Source: Aphrocallistes beatrix (Eukaryota; Porifera; Hexactinellida; Sceptrulophora; Aphrocallistidae). Taken from it: a stretch of DNA of 64,000 nucleotides. Shown here piece by piece: positions 1-10,089 of the stretch (position 1 is its first letter; every line of letters begins with the position of its first letter). The position numbers and the translations under genes are program-made. The stretch covers positions 6,324,523 to 6,388,522 of the forward strand of contig OY725489.1 of assembly GCA_963281255.1 (NCBI GenBank). Direction: 5' to 3'. The notes under the pieces are model-generated. The model did no database searches. It saw only the letters and a list, made by a program, of their open reading frames with translations, and was not told the origin of the DNA.

Positions 1-168
1 AAAATTTTAAAAATTGACAAATTTGGTGATTTCTCGTGCGATATCGATTATAACAGTAGGACATACGTATTTAGAGATGTTATCTCCCTTTTAAGGCCCA
101 CAGGGCGCCTTCGGCGGACACAGTGTCCGGCAGCCGCGCAGCGCAAGCAAGCGAACCGCGCTTGTATC
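1..168 (+). repeat. Family A repeat, 3' part
   Basis: The stretch matches the last third of repeat family A seen in fuller form at 5035-5521 and 35683-36160. It ends in the GC-rich module shared by all A and C copies, with a GCGGACAC/GTGTCC-type hairpin and the terminal GCGCTTGT. The left part lies outside the window or is missing. After the end comes an AT-rich stretch whose reverse complement also follows the 3' end of the C copy at 15062. Confidence 0.75.
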
Positions 169-489
169 TTATATATTAAAATACAATGTTTTTTCAGTAT
201 GCTTCCTATTTTATTATATTGGTTCTATGATCCAATATAATAATATAGTAGCAGTACTAAAATGAGTGCGGGTGTCTGTCCGGCCGGCCGTAAGTGGTGT
301 ACAGACCAGAGTTATATCGCCCTGAAATTTTTGCGAAGCTGCAAACATATATGTAGATCTGCACCTCCTCATAGATTAGTTTACTTAATACGAAGTAAAT
401 TCTATTTATCCTAAATTTTCTGCTACAGTTCTGATTTCATTAATGTCAAATGACAATTCAGCATACTTAGTACAAACAAGAATGCAACG

Positions 490-572
490 TATTGTTCTCT
501 AATATCCCCGAGGGCCCACTGGGTAACTCTGCGGACACACAGTGTCCCCAAACAAGCGAAGCGCGCTTGTAC
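490..572 (+). repeat. Isolated terminal module of family A/C
   Basis: Only the GC-rich end module is present: a hairpin around GACACACAGTGTCC followed by AAGCGAAGCGCGCTTGT. The phrase GGGTAACTC before it resembles family C (GAGTAACTC) more than A. It abuts a fragment of family B directly. Confidence 0.6.
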
Positions 573-764
573 TTATAAAAACCGGAAGGTGATGAGATTT
601 TTTTAACAGTGCACGTCTACACCATAATAAGAACCTACATACGAGATTTGGTAAAAATCGGTTTGTTAGATTTCGCAGTAGCGCGAGTACGGACATACAT
701 ACATACGGAGGGGCGAGATACTCCGTCCATGCCATAAGGGCATCTCCCTACAAGAGCTGCACTA
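573..764 (-). repeat. Family B repeat, 5' fragment
   Basis: The reverse complement matches the first ~190 bases of family B (10711-11441 and 53237-53800), starting with AGTGCAGCTC and running through the tandem GTATGTATGTCCGT tract to the conserved CCGGTTTTTA. The internal tandem repeats and the terminal stem-loop are missing. Confidence 0.7.
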
Positions 765-775
765 AAATGAATTTG

Positions 776-2088
776 GGATCAGGAGGTTAGTTCATAATAA
801 ACGAATATTCATATAAAGCGGGTTCCTAATAAGCGACCATGACCATATTTAATTATTACTCAAAAAGTAAAAAACCATCTAGTTAAATATTATAGCATCG
901 TGTTCAAGAGCTCGAGTAAAAGGTATCATATTATCTAGTATTAGAATTGAATAGTCGAAAGAATTCAGATATAAAATAAATTATACAAAAATATTCGCAA
1001 TTTATGATTTTTGTTCACTTCATGTAGTAATGTACAATTATTCACAAAATGAACAACGGTCATATCATTTTATAGAGTAGTATATTGCACGTTATTGGAG
1101 TTATTGGCATGATATCCAATTTACGAGTAAAATTGAACAATGTAGAAGCAGCATTTATACTGCACTTATATACTTGTTTGAATTTATTTTTTGTGCATAT
1201 TAATTTGAAATAGTTGGAATAACTCGACTACCTACAGTTTCACACATACAATTTCATCAATTCTACTTCCGGAATGTTTAGTATATTTATTCGTCTTATT
1301 TAGTCCTCGGATTTCTTTGGCGTATTTTGGCATGAAATGCGATTTACTCGATATTAATATAGAGAAAATTCTCTATCAAATGTATTTGGTTGCTAAGTGA
1401 CTAAACATGACTAAGAAATTCTGGATTCTATATAAAGGTACCCGCCGCCGAAAATATTTCCGATTTTAGTAAAAAATTGACTGTTTGAGATACATGTGGT
1501 TGACTAAAAATGAGTTTTTCAATACTTATTTTCTTGAATCAGAATTTATTATAGTATTTATTTGCTTCAAAGTACTCGTACGTTCAAGCATGAATAAAAG
1601 AAAGAAGAACAAGTATTCATTTCATCTTACAATAATGTTACGAAATTTCGTGAAGATTCTTGTTTAGTGAATGAATTGTGGTATTTTGACAAAGGTCTTG
1701 GCTCACCAGTTGGCATATACCATTCCTATTATTCCTATCGAGCATATATAAATCTTTAGATGATGAATAGAACATAGTGTCATAATGTAACTCCATTATT
1801 GATGAATAAATAATGTTACAATGTTGCACTCTAGCCTGTATTACAAGCATCTTTTTTCACAAAAATACAAGTTTTGAGAAATATGCTGTGTCATCATAAG
1901 CCATAAAATAGAAGCCATATTCATTTTTCACTTGGCTCAATCGATTTATCATACCTGATAACCCATAGGTGCATAATACATTTCATAGCTCTAACATGAA
2001 CACAAATGCCTATTCCCTATGAATGCCACATTTTGCCCATTGTGTATTGAATGCTATCGCAATGGCTTGCTTATATATTGGCTAGCCA
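776..2088. other. AT-rich stretch without recognised features
   Basis: Short open frames on both strands (60-80 codons) show no motif or compositional signal of real coding. I see no tandem repeat, terminal inverted repeat pair or known transposon end here. Confidence 0.5.
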
Positions 2089-2419
2089 AAAGCTAGCCAA
2101 AAAAAAATTTAAGTTCGATCTTAAGACAGAACTTTATTCAAATTTACTCCTATCGAACATTGAATCTACCTTGTTTGATATTAGACTTCAAATAAAATTT
2201 AAATATTTTAAAAACAATTCTCTGGTTGTGTGTAACATCGCAACATGTATCACATGCTATAATTCTTGGCAAATTCTTCTTGGATTTGTATGAATAAACA
2301 AACATACATTCTTTGATTGTGTACTCTTACACTAATTCTAACATGAATAATTATAGAGACTGGCTTTATATTGTTGATTCACATGACTGACAATAATCAC
2401 TTTGATCCTATTTTCCTAT

Positions 2420-3028
2420 TTACAATGATTTTTCCAGCAGTCTCTGACGTTTCAATCGATAATAGTCCCTCTGTTCTTCTATTAACTGTAGCTGTACTGA
2501 GAATACAGCCATCTGTTGGAACAAAACTTCCTGCTGTAATGGAAGTAAGTCTGCAGCCTTTAAGAGTTCGACAGAATCATCTTGCTCATCAACAGTTCGC
2601 CTTCTCTTCCGACTTTTCTTTGATGTCTTATACGTTGTCGGTATTTCAATTTCTGGAGACTCTAAAATTGGAGTATCTTCGTATTCATTGGGACCTGCAG
2701 CCGATACTGTTGATGCTATTGCTGGTGCTTGTAAAAGATCAGAAGCACCTGAAATTCCACTGAAAGCAGGATTGTTTTGGAACATCTCTGTTATCCGATC
2801 TGCACAGTCAGCAAAAATACTTCTATCTGCTGATAGGATTTGCATATCTTCGTCTTCTACCTGCCCAGCAGTGTTTGTACCCCCTCCAGTCTTTCCGGCT
2901 TCCCTAAAGCTTACATCAACTTCCGACTTTGCATTTAGCTTTAGGTTGGTCCATTTTTTAGTAACCATGGATGATTTAGTTAGTACCGTGATATCTTGAG
3001 ATCGTAATATTTTGAGATATTGTAGCAT
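2420..3028 (-). pseudogene. Myb/SANT-like DNA-binding protein, N-terminally truncated
   Basis: The 202-codon frame has near residues 24-50 the sequence KKWTNLK...KSEV...GKTGGG, which is the C-terminal part of the Myb/SANT-like domain found in Harbinger accessory proteins and in many invertebrate domesticated relatives. A basic patch (KKSRKRRR, about residue 139) could be a nuclear signal. The C-terminus is rich in Gln, Glu and Leu and looks coiled-coil. The first ~22 residues do not look like a Myb helix; they fall inside one arm of the palindrome at 2961-3401, so the real domain start has been lost or replaced. In Harbinger elements this protein binds the ends and helps the transposase enter the nucleus. 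An alternative is an exon of a host paralogue. Confidence in the domain type is fair, in function low. Confidence 0.55.
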
Positions 3029-3401
3029 TCTGAGATTGTGTTTGGCTTACTCAAATGGCCTTGTGGTTCAATCGGTTTCATTGTGGCACTAAATTGTGGC
3101 ACATGACAAAATTTGATGGCACGCGACACAATTTACTATGGGAAACCCCATATGGACCATGGATCAATAATATTTTAATAATTTATGGTCCATATGGGGT
3201 TTTCCCATAGTAAATTGTGTCGCGTGCCACTAAATTGTGTCGCGTTCCATCAAATTTTGTCATGTGCCACAATTTAGTGCCACAATGAGACCGATTGAAC
3301 CACAAGGCCATTTGAGTAAGCCAAACAAAATCTCAGAATGCTACCATATCTCAAATTATTACGATCTCAAGATATCACGGTACTAAATCATCCATGGTTA
3401 C
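2961..3401. repeat. Long imperfect palindrome, ~200-bp arms
   Basis: Arms 2961-3160 and 3185-3401 are reverse complements with few mismatches, separated by a 24-base AT-rich loop. Matching landmarks are TAACCATGGATGATTTAG at the outer end and CCCCATATGGACCAT at the inner end. One arm contains the first codons of the Myb-like frame. Confidence 0.85.
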
Positions 3402-3483
3402 TTTATACTAGGATCTCAAGATATCACGCAACAGCTAAGTTCGATCTTAAGATCGATTTTAGTGCTTAAGATCTTAGTGAATA

Positions 3484-3665
3484 CGGCTGCTGATTTTCTT
3501 GCATGTGAGAGTCTTTGGCTAATGGCTCCACTAAGTTCTGAGCTCAGTCGAAAATGTCGACTCATCATGGAATTATGATGTCATTGTCACCTTTTTATAA
3601 TTAGAAATTTCAGTTTTTCGACTATAACAACAGCCATTATAGGTAATAGAGGCTGAAATTTGTCC
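3484..3665 (+). repeat. Family A repeat, 5' part
   Basis: It matches the A start region (GCATGTGAGAGTCTTTGGC through CTGAGCTCAG to the GGCTGAAATTT box). It abuts the Harbinger-like right end, and the rest of A is absent. Confidence 0.7.
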
Positions 3666-4083
3666 CAGAATTGTCTGATCTACTTGAAATAATATTTCTG
3701 GTGCATTACTAGTTCTAATGGAATTATCTCAATATGGAAAACGAACAAAATTTTGTTTTCAATATTTACTGCCTAATCCATTGCCATTTATGCAGTCCTT
3801 GCACCTCGAGACACAGAGACGCATAGATTACGGGAAATGAGTCAGCAAAACCTATAGTCATAATTATTTGTTACTTAGTACTGTAGTCTACGTAATCTTG
3901 ATAAGGCACTTTTAACTTTATTTTGTATATTAATGTTTTATATTACACAGGTTCATTATTTGCGAAGACATTTTTAGATGAGTCACAATATCAGAGGAGT
4001 AGTGGCAGATGTCCAATGTTTAATTTGTTTTGCGAATACTTCGTGTCCGTCTGTGTTCTCCACCAGACGCCTATATCTTAAAC
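3666..4083. other. Unassigned intergenic DNA
   Basis: No coding signal, repeats or transposon ends recognised. Confidence 0.4.
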
Positions 4084-4285
4084 CTGTGGCGGCGCGAGGG
4101 TAAGGCCAGGTGGGTCACTCACATTCCAAAATAACATACAATGACAAATGCACAATAATCTACAGCCATTATCCCCTTTTGGCTTCCAGGTGAAAATTAT
4201 CCAAAATCCACCGTAAAAGACAACAGATATCAATAAATAATTCAAGATGTGCCCCACCAGTGGTGCCGAGCTAGCGCCGCCCCTG
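4084..4285. mobile_element. Small hAT-like MITE
   Basis: The ends are imperfect inverted repeats (CTGTGGCGGCGCGAGG left; CAGGGGCGGCGCTAGC as reverse complement right; 12 of 16 match). The flanking octamers TCTTAAAC and CCTTATAC agree at 6 of 8 positions, compatible with a decayed 8-bp hAT target duplication. No coding capacity. Confidence 0.5.
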
Positions 4286-4450
4286 CCTTATACTGCTTCA
4301 CATATTTAATTAATTACATACTACATACACACGATTTTTAACTTTAAAGGACTCTAAATATAAATAGAGATATATTTTTGATGATGGCAATTCGGGACGA
4401 AGGTGAGGGGGGAGGGGGCGGAGGCGGAGGGTGGAGATGGTACGGAGGAT

Positions 4451-4513
4451 GCAGGAGAGGGAACGGAGGAGGCAGGAGAGGGACAGGAGGAGGCAGGAGA
4501 GGGACAGGAGGAG
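4451..4513 (+). repeat. 21-bp GA-rich minisatellite, 3 units
   Basis: Three tandem units based on GCAGGAGAGGGACAGGAGGAG (one truncated of this motif differs by two bases) lie in a purine-rich tract of about 150 bases. The apparent Glu/Gly-rich open frame over it is a consequence of the repeat. Confidence 0.8.
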
Positions 4514-4841
4514 GGTCCAGAGGGAGTTGTTATTCCCTCGCCTCCTAGAGGCTATCGACACCTTATCAAGGTGATCCCAACTCTTCTTCACCTTCTCTTC
4601 ACCAGCCTCATCCTTGTGAGTTTCCTTTTTCTTTACTTAATTCTAAAAATGTTGCTGTTAATACGTACTAACTTAATCCTAATTCAAGAAATATTATTTT
4701 CCTCGAACCGTACTTTCTTATTAACTCTATCATATCGACTGATATTTACTCTTGCACCTCGTTAATGCTAACACCAGGGACGGTCGAATTTGTTTGTATT
4801 ACCGGACTTAGTTTTAATAGAGGTGATTTACATATATTTTC

Positions 4842-4917
4842 CTGGTTGTTACTAAAATCCGGGACGGGACGGGACAGCGGCGGGATATTCCGGGTTTTGA
4901 CTAAAATACGGAACACG
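4842..4917 (+). repeat. Repeat D, copy 1 (inverted partner at 6868)
   Basis: About 76 bases (TTACTAAAATCCGGGACGGG ... CCGGGTTTTGACTAAAATAC) recur in inverted orientation at 6868-6942 with ~95% identity. GC content is well above the surroundings. Confidence 0.85.
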
Positions 4918-5034
4918 TTTGAATCTACCCTAAAGGACTCATGTTTCACTGGATATCATATATCCTTACTATTAAAACTCGATTAATGTTTATATACATA
5001 TATATATGTGTGTGTGTATAATTCTATCTACTAT

Positions 5035-5521
5035 AACGAATTGATTGAAGAAACTGCCAAGCGCAGAAAGCTGATTTTTTCATGTGGAAATCTTTTGGCT
5101 ATGGCTCCACTAAGTTCTGAGCTCAGACGAAAATGTAGACTCATCATGGAATTATGACGTCATTGTCACCTTTTTATAATTAGAAATTTCAGTTTTTCGA
5201 CCATAACTCAGCCATTTTAAGTGCATAGAAGGCTGAAATTTTAATAGAATGTGTATATTAATATATCTCACATATGATACAACGATCATTAAAAAATAAT
5301 GACTCACCACTGTTATGACGTCATCATTACGCATCAAAATTTTAAAAATTGACAAATTTGTGATTTTTTGCGCGATATCGATTATAATAGTAGGACAGAC
5401 GTATTTAGAGATGCTATCTCCCTTATAATTAATCAATGTGAACCCAGGCGCCCAAAGAGCGTCTCCGGCGGACACAAAGTGTCCGCTAGCCGCGCAGTGC
5501 AAGCAAGCGATTCGCGCTTGT
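5035..5521 (+). repeat. Family A repeat, near complete
   Basis: It runs from the ACGAATTGATTGAAG end to the GC-rich module ending in CGCGCTTGT. It contains a perfect hairpin GCGGACAC-AAA-GTGTCCGC (5468-5486), two TGACGTCA boxes in the usual A positions or near variants, and no long open frame. A microsatellite-like TA/TG tract and the recurrent 28-base motif (4961-4988) precede it. Confidence 0.8.
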
Positions 5522-5615
5522 CTATGAAGTAAAACACAATTTATGACTAGCACCTTTCTAATACGCGTACATCCATGATATGATGTTCATAATTTAAGTT
5601 ATTTTAAGAAAAATA

Positions 5616-5813
5616 CCCCAGTTTTCTTCCTCCTTTATCAAGCAGTCACCAGCCAGAGATCCCATAAAGCCCCGAGATACTGAGTGAGTATCGTCTAGCA
5701 CAGTGGGACTTATTTAAGAAATAATTCCGTTCTACTATACTCACTTGGTATCCCGGCGCTTTTGTGTGATTTCTAGCTGGCGGCTGCTTGATAAAGGTTG
5801 TGGCATACTGGGG
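5616..5813. mobile_element. Foldback MITE with ~80-bp arms
   Basis: The two ends (CCCCAGT...CTTTATCAAGCAG and the reverse complement of CTGCTTGATAAAG...CTGGGG) form arms of about 80 bases at roughly 80% identity. TA flanks both ends (5614-5615, 5814-5815), compatible with a TA target site. Confidence 0.6.
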
Positions 5814-5829
5814 TATAGTTATGAAATTT

Positions 5830-6430
5830 TATGCACACACTAAAGTCAATGATGAGCCACTATCACCTAATCATGAAAATATTCACCTAGAAAGGTGTTG
5901 TGATGTCTAATAAACTTTTCCTCTCAGTAATCTAATATCTATCTCTTCTTGTTTTCAATTTATCTTTTTAACACCTCTTTATGATGAGTCATAATTATAT
6001 TTATATAGATCTCAATCATACTAGTGTAATATCATTTAGTTCTCTATGAATAGTTTCAAGTCTAAACCCATTCATATTGGTTGTTTGTATGAATGAAGAA
6101 TATTTAAATATTAAAATCAAGCTATCTCACAACTGCAATCTCACACTTGCAGTTTGTAACGAGTGTTAAATCCAGAACAATAGAAATCCATCTGCATTAC
6201 ATAGTTTGAAATGAATAATTAATTTTCAAATTATTAATAATAATTATCCCTTGAAAGCACTTGGGATTTTTCTATTTATAGTAGTAATCCCAAACTTATA
6301 TGGCTTCCCCATTGAAAATGGCTTAAACCGGAAATGACGCAACACATTCCTGTGGCAAGCGTGGGTTTTAAGATTGTAAAAATGATACGTTTTAGGAAAA
6401 ATCTGCAAGCCAGCCGGTGGGCTCTGACAA
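5830..6430. other. Unassigned intergenic DNA
   Basis: No feature recognised. A phrase near 6320-6345 (CCGGAAATGACGCAACACATTCCTG region) recurs inverted near 52420-52460, so part of it belongs to a low-copy dispersed repeat. Confidence 0.4.
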
Positions 6431-6440
6431 GACCCTAGCT

Positions 6441-6776
6441 CAGTGATTCTCAAAGTGGGCCGTAGAGCCCCCCAGGGGGCGCTGAAAGGTTGTTGGGGGG
6501 GCGATAATGTGTTTTGTTAGCAATACATCTACGATATTTGAACCTCAATGTGTATTCCAGAATATTGATGGTCAATCTTTGAAACAAATTTCAACATTCA
6601 CTGTAGTTGTTAGAGCTAGACAGTACAATAATCACACTGTCAATGGTTTCCTGTGACTAATTAATACAATAATTACACTGTTGATGGCTTATGGATCATG
6701 AATAAGGGGAGGGGGCGATGTCGACAGTAAAATCCTGATTAGGGGGCGGTGTGCTAAATTAGTTTGAGAAACACTG
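6441..6776. mobile_element. hAT MITE with perfect 8-bp target duplication
   Basis: The ends are CAGTGATTCTCAAA and, inverted, CAGTGTTTCTCAAA, the classic animal hAT end. Identical octamers CCCTAGCT flank the element (6433-6440 and 6777-6784). The inside is G-tract rich and non-coding. Confidence 0.9.
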
Positions 6777-6867
6777 CCCTAGCTATACCCATGGGCAAAC
6801 GGCACATCTGCAGTACCTGTAAATATAATATTCAGTGCAATGTGGGACCATTCTAGCAATTTAAAAC

Positions 6868-6942
6868 GTGTCCAGTATTTTAGTCAAAACCCGGAATAGC
6901 CCGCCGCTGTCCCGTCCCGTCCCGGATTTTAGTAACAACCTA
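6868..6942 (-). repeat. Repeat D, copy 2 (inverted)
   Basis: Reverse complement of 4842-4917 with about three differences. The two copies are 2 kb apart in opposite orientation, so they could be the ends of one element or two independent insertions. Confidence 0.85.
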
Positions 6943-7299
6943 TTTTCCTCCATTCAGATAAAATATCTGTTCGTATCAACGAGGTTCTATTGTACGTATA
7001 TAATCAAGTGTCAAACTGAGGAGGGGCTTCGGGAATCATTGACCAATTGAAGGGGCTTCTAGGAGATGCTCAGGTCAAAATTCTTATTAAGTATCTGGGT
7101 CATCTTCGAAACCAGGGTGGTTTAAACTCTTCCCAGTCCCCCTCTGGTCCGGCACATGAGTCATTACAGCGCATATTATAGATATTTGTACGTCGTTTAG
7201 ATCCAGTCTAGCATCGTCTTTGGACACCCCAAAGAAAATAACGTGAGTAGACATTTTCTTACAATTAAATTGTTTACCTGGGGGATGTAGATTCCAAAT

Positions 7300-7567
7300 A
7301 TTGTTGGGACAATATTTAAATATTTTGTTCTTTTTGTTTACAATAGTTATATAAAGTAACCAAATTCTAAAAATAGGTTGAGCTTTTAACAATTGATATA
7401 TTTTCAAGTGGTGTCGATTCTCGATATCGTATTTTCGAAATCGATATGATAAAAAATTTTGCTAGGCATCTGTACCGTCTGAACTAGACTGATATCTCCA
7501 GGCGCCCGCTCTACGGACAAGAGGTTTTCGCTAGCTTTGCGATGCAAGTCCACGAAGCACGCTTGTA
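7300..7567 (-). repeat. Degenerate family C copy
   Basis: Fragments such as TTTACAATAGTTATATAAAGTAA and a decayed end module (GCGCCCGCTCTACGGACAAG ... AGCACGCTTGT) place this as an old, reversed C copy. Some landmarks are lost, so the boundaries are rough. Confidence 0.5.
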
Positions 7568-7569
7568 TT

Positions 7570-8209
7570 AGCTGAAAAATATCATATCTGAAATTATTTT
7601 TCTGCTGGTGGTAGTTAGGGCTAAAGTTTAGGAGGATATACAGTACTTATATTTTCTTTTATTAATGCATATTATATTTTGTTTCCTTGCTTTCATTCCC
7701 TAGAATCGATACTTCATGCATAATGTGCAAACCAACGTAAGTGTATATATAATATACGTACATACTGAGAAATTGACATTTATACTGAAAACCGATATTA
7801 TTTACTTGGGGAACAATGTAAAACGAAAATTTATTAACTTGATAATGGGACACAGGTTATTAAATAGATTTACTTGCACACTGCAAACTTACGTTGCGCA
7901 GAGTCGCCGTGATTTTTGATGACTTTCACTATTCCATGGTTATACAAAGTGTTCTGCGTGCATTGATCACTCAATACTCCGTATTAATTGATAATAAATA
8001 CAAAACTGCATTCTAAATGTTGTGAATTGAGTGATTTAATATATATATGTAAGGACCAGTCTCCGATAAGCAGGCATCTCTCTTCAACGGACAAAAGCCA
8101 TATCCCTAATGGATCTGGTATTCGGAGACTACTCAATATAGATTAGAAACTGAGTGTAGCCTGTTCGATATTTCCTTTGCTAAGGTATAAAATATCCTTT
8201 TGCTTTATC
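7570..8209. other. Unassigned intergenic DNA
   Basis: AT-rich, without recognisable coding or repeat structure. Confidence 0.4.
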
Positions 8210-8211
8210 TA

Positions 8212-9558
8212 CAGGGTGTAACAAAAGTGTTGTCACCTTTGAATACAAGCTCTAATTCAATAATAAATGCGCAAAATTGATGTTTTTATTTATTTATATA
8301 TTGGCCTTCTCTTTCTAAAAGTAATCTAATTCGTTGAGGCATACTGGAAACTAAATTTTCTAAAATTTCTGGACTAATAGTCTCCCATGCTAATTTTAGA
8401 GTTTGTATTAACTCTTTCCGATTATTTATTTGGCCTTTCTCGTTAACCCGTTCTTTCACTATTGCCCATAGGTTTTCGATTGGGTTTAGATCTGGTGAGT
8501 TACCAGGCCAATCCGCCTTCTTCCAAAATGATTGGAGGTTCTCTTGGCACCATTGTTGAGTTGCTTTAGCTGTGTGAGCGGGGGCTCCATCTTGCATGAA
8601 TATGAAATTGGACATCTTTTCTAACATTGGCCGCTCTAAAATGGATGTTGAAATGCTAGTACGATTGATTGCATCTTTACAAGTCTTTTCCAAAATGTCA
8701 TTCCTATAGTAAGAAGAATTTATCGACTGACCCTGTGGGATTATGTGGAGTTGTGATAGAGCTTGGTGGGACATTAACCCCCAAACATGAATTTTAGTTG
8801 GAAATTTAACAGAAATTAATGGTGGAACATCCATGGTAGACTTGGCCCAAACACGATCGTTGTGCCTATTCGGGGTAGAAAAGAGTTCGAAGGGAGATTC
8901 ATCTGACCAGAGAACTTGTTTCCAATCATTGACAGTCCACTGCTGATATTTTCTAGCAAAATCAAGCCGATCTCGGATATTTTTAAGGGATAAATGGGGA
9001 ATTTTTTGCCTTTTAAATGCCGTTGCACCGATGGTATCCTTTAGATGGCGATAAATTGTCATGTGAGACACTGGAGTACCTTTATTCTTTAGTTTCTGCG
9101 CAATCTTTCTGGTTGATTTCCTCTGTTTACCAAGAGACTTCGATATTACTATTTTATTGGCCCGATTCAAAATTTGCGTTCTCCCAGAACGACTCTTGGT
9201 TTCAAGACTCTGGGCTTTTTTATGAGCACCCCACCATCTTTTTACCGATCGAAGGCTAACGTTTAATTCATGTGCAACGTCTTTCTTTGCGATAGAACCT
9301 TCTAGCATCCCAATAGCACGAGATCGGAGTGCAATACCATGATCACGGACATTCATCTTAGTCAAATCTAATAGGTGAACAAAAATTTGATAATGGGAAA
9401 GAAAAAGTGTATTTCGCACATGGTGTGATATCACAAAAAATAGTAATGCGTGATAGCTAACGACAGACTAAGAGTTTTGTATTTGATTACTATTGGTTCG
9501 ATATCAATCAAGCATAATGATGAATAATTTAGGGTGACAACACTTTTGTTACACCCTG
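8212..9558 (-). mobile_element. Tc1-like DD37E transposon, apparently complete
   Basis: The 1,347-bp element has matching ends (CAGGGTGTAACAAAAGTGTT and its inverse, followed by GTCACC) and TA on both sides (8210-8211, 9559-9560). The inverted repeats are short, about 27 bp. It carries one uninterrupted transposase on the minus strand that fills most of the element. All parts expected of an autonomous Tc1-like transposon are present. Confidence 0.93.
8286..9356 (-). CDS. Tc1/mariner transposase, DD37E type
   Basis: A 356-residue protein from the ATG at 9356. I prefer this start to the upstream ATG at 9434 because the upstream 26 residues are hydrophobic and unlike transposases, while MNVRDHG leads directly into the first helix-turn-helix. 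It has a bipartite N-terminal DNA-binding region with a GRPR-like linker (SRSGRTQ), then the RNase-H-fold catalytic domain. Catalytic residues: D152 (WSDES), D256 (FMQDGAPAHT) and E294 (SPDLNPIENLW), with 37 residues between the second and third. Tc1 itself is DD34E, so this belongs with DD37E groups known from mosquitoes and vertebrates; which one is not decidable by eye. It cuts and pastes the surrounding element at TA sites. The frame is intact with no stop or frameshift, which suggests recent activity. Confidence 0.93.
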   Translation of the reverse strand: MNVRDHGIALRSRAIGMLEGSIAKKDVAHELNVSLRSVKRWWGAHKKAQSLETKSRSGRTQILNRANKIVISKSLGKQRKSTRKIAQKLKNKGTPVSHMTIYRHLKDTIGATAFKRQKIPHLSLKNIRDRLDFARKYQQWTVNDWKQVLWSDESPFELFSTPNRHNDRVWAKSTMDVPPLISVKFPTKIHVWGLMSHQALSQLHIIPQGQSINSSYYRNDILEKTCKDAINRTSISTSILERPMLEKMSNFIFMQDGAPAHTAKATQQWCQENLQSFWKKADWPGNSPDLNPIENLWAIVKERVNEKGQINNRKELIQTLKLAWETISPEILENLVSSMPQRIRLLLEREGQYINK

Positions 9559-9724
9559 TAGTATTGAACACACAGTTCCAAGTGTCTCCAAATTGTGAGT
9601 TTTTAAATCTTTAATTTTGATTTGTGCTGTATTTGATACGATTTCACTGTAGAATAGATTTTATGGTAGCAACTTGTGCAAATATATTCGTTTGTTTTTT
9701 TACAAGAAAGAAATCGGACACGAT

Positions 9725-9842
9725 ATGCTTACAATCCTTTAGAAACTTTTCAAATTCATTCATAAATCGATGATCTAACTAATGAACAGACAGATTTTTG
9801 AAACTTTGAAAATTGTTAAAAATTCACACCAAAACACCCCAG
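9725..9842 (+). repeat. Fragment related to the TTAA element at 25795
   Basis: About 118 bases match 25980-26095 at ~88% (TTTTCAAATTCATTCATAAA, AATGAACAGACAGATT, AAAATTGTTAAAAATTCAC). It shows the TTAA element is a repeat family. No ends are preserved here. Confidence 0.75.
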
Positions 9843-9845
9843 GAA

Positions 9846-9912
9846 GTAAGTTTATTTAGAAGTTATTTAGAAGTTATTTAGAAGTTTATTTAGGAAGTTT
9901 ATTTAGATTTAG
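9846..9912 (+). repeat. Short minisatellite (AGTTATTTAGA)n
   Basis: Four to six imperfect 11-13 bp units. Confidence 0.8.
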
Positions 9913-10089
9913 ATTTTAGAACCGTTCCCCGAAATTAGAGGGTAATATGTCCAGTTGAGGTTCCATATGGAGGGATTAATAAATGTTTTCCCCCTCCCAT
10001 TGGACTTATTTTCACCAAAAGTTCTCTTTAACTAATGTAGTATGCATTTAGTTTCAAATAATATAAAATGTCTACATTTTACAATATAC

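Larger units (their letters stand above)
2090..3490 (-). mobile_element. PIF/Harbinger-like element remnant
   Basis: The right end at about 3431-3490 carries a dyad-rich sequence (TTCGATCTTAAGATCGA, then CTTAAGATCTTAGTGAAT) of the kind found at the ends of animal Harbinger elements. A shorter related piece (AGTTCGATCTTAAGA) occurs near 2110. Between them lies the Myb/SANT-like frame and a long palindrome. No DDE transposase is visible, so this would be a non-autonomous or decayed copy. The exact left end and a 3-bp target duplication could not be fixed. Confidence 0.4.

Noticed and set aside
4403..4765. Glu/Gly-rich open frame of 120 codons
   Set aside because: It follows the 21-bp GA-rich minisatellite and loses its character outside it.
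5152..5553. 133-codon frame over a family A copy
   Set aside because: The same frame is broken in other A copies; A shows no coding conservation.
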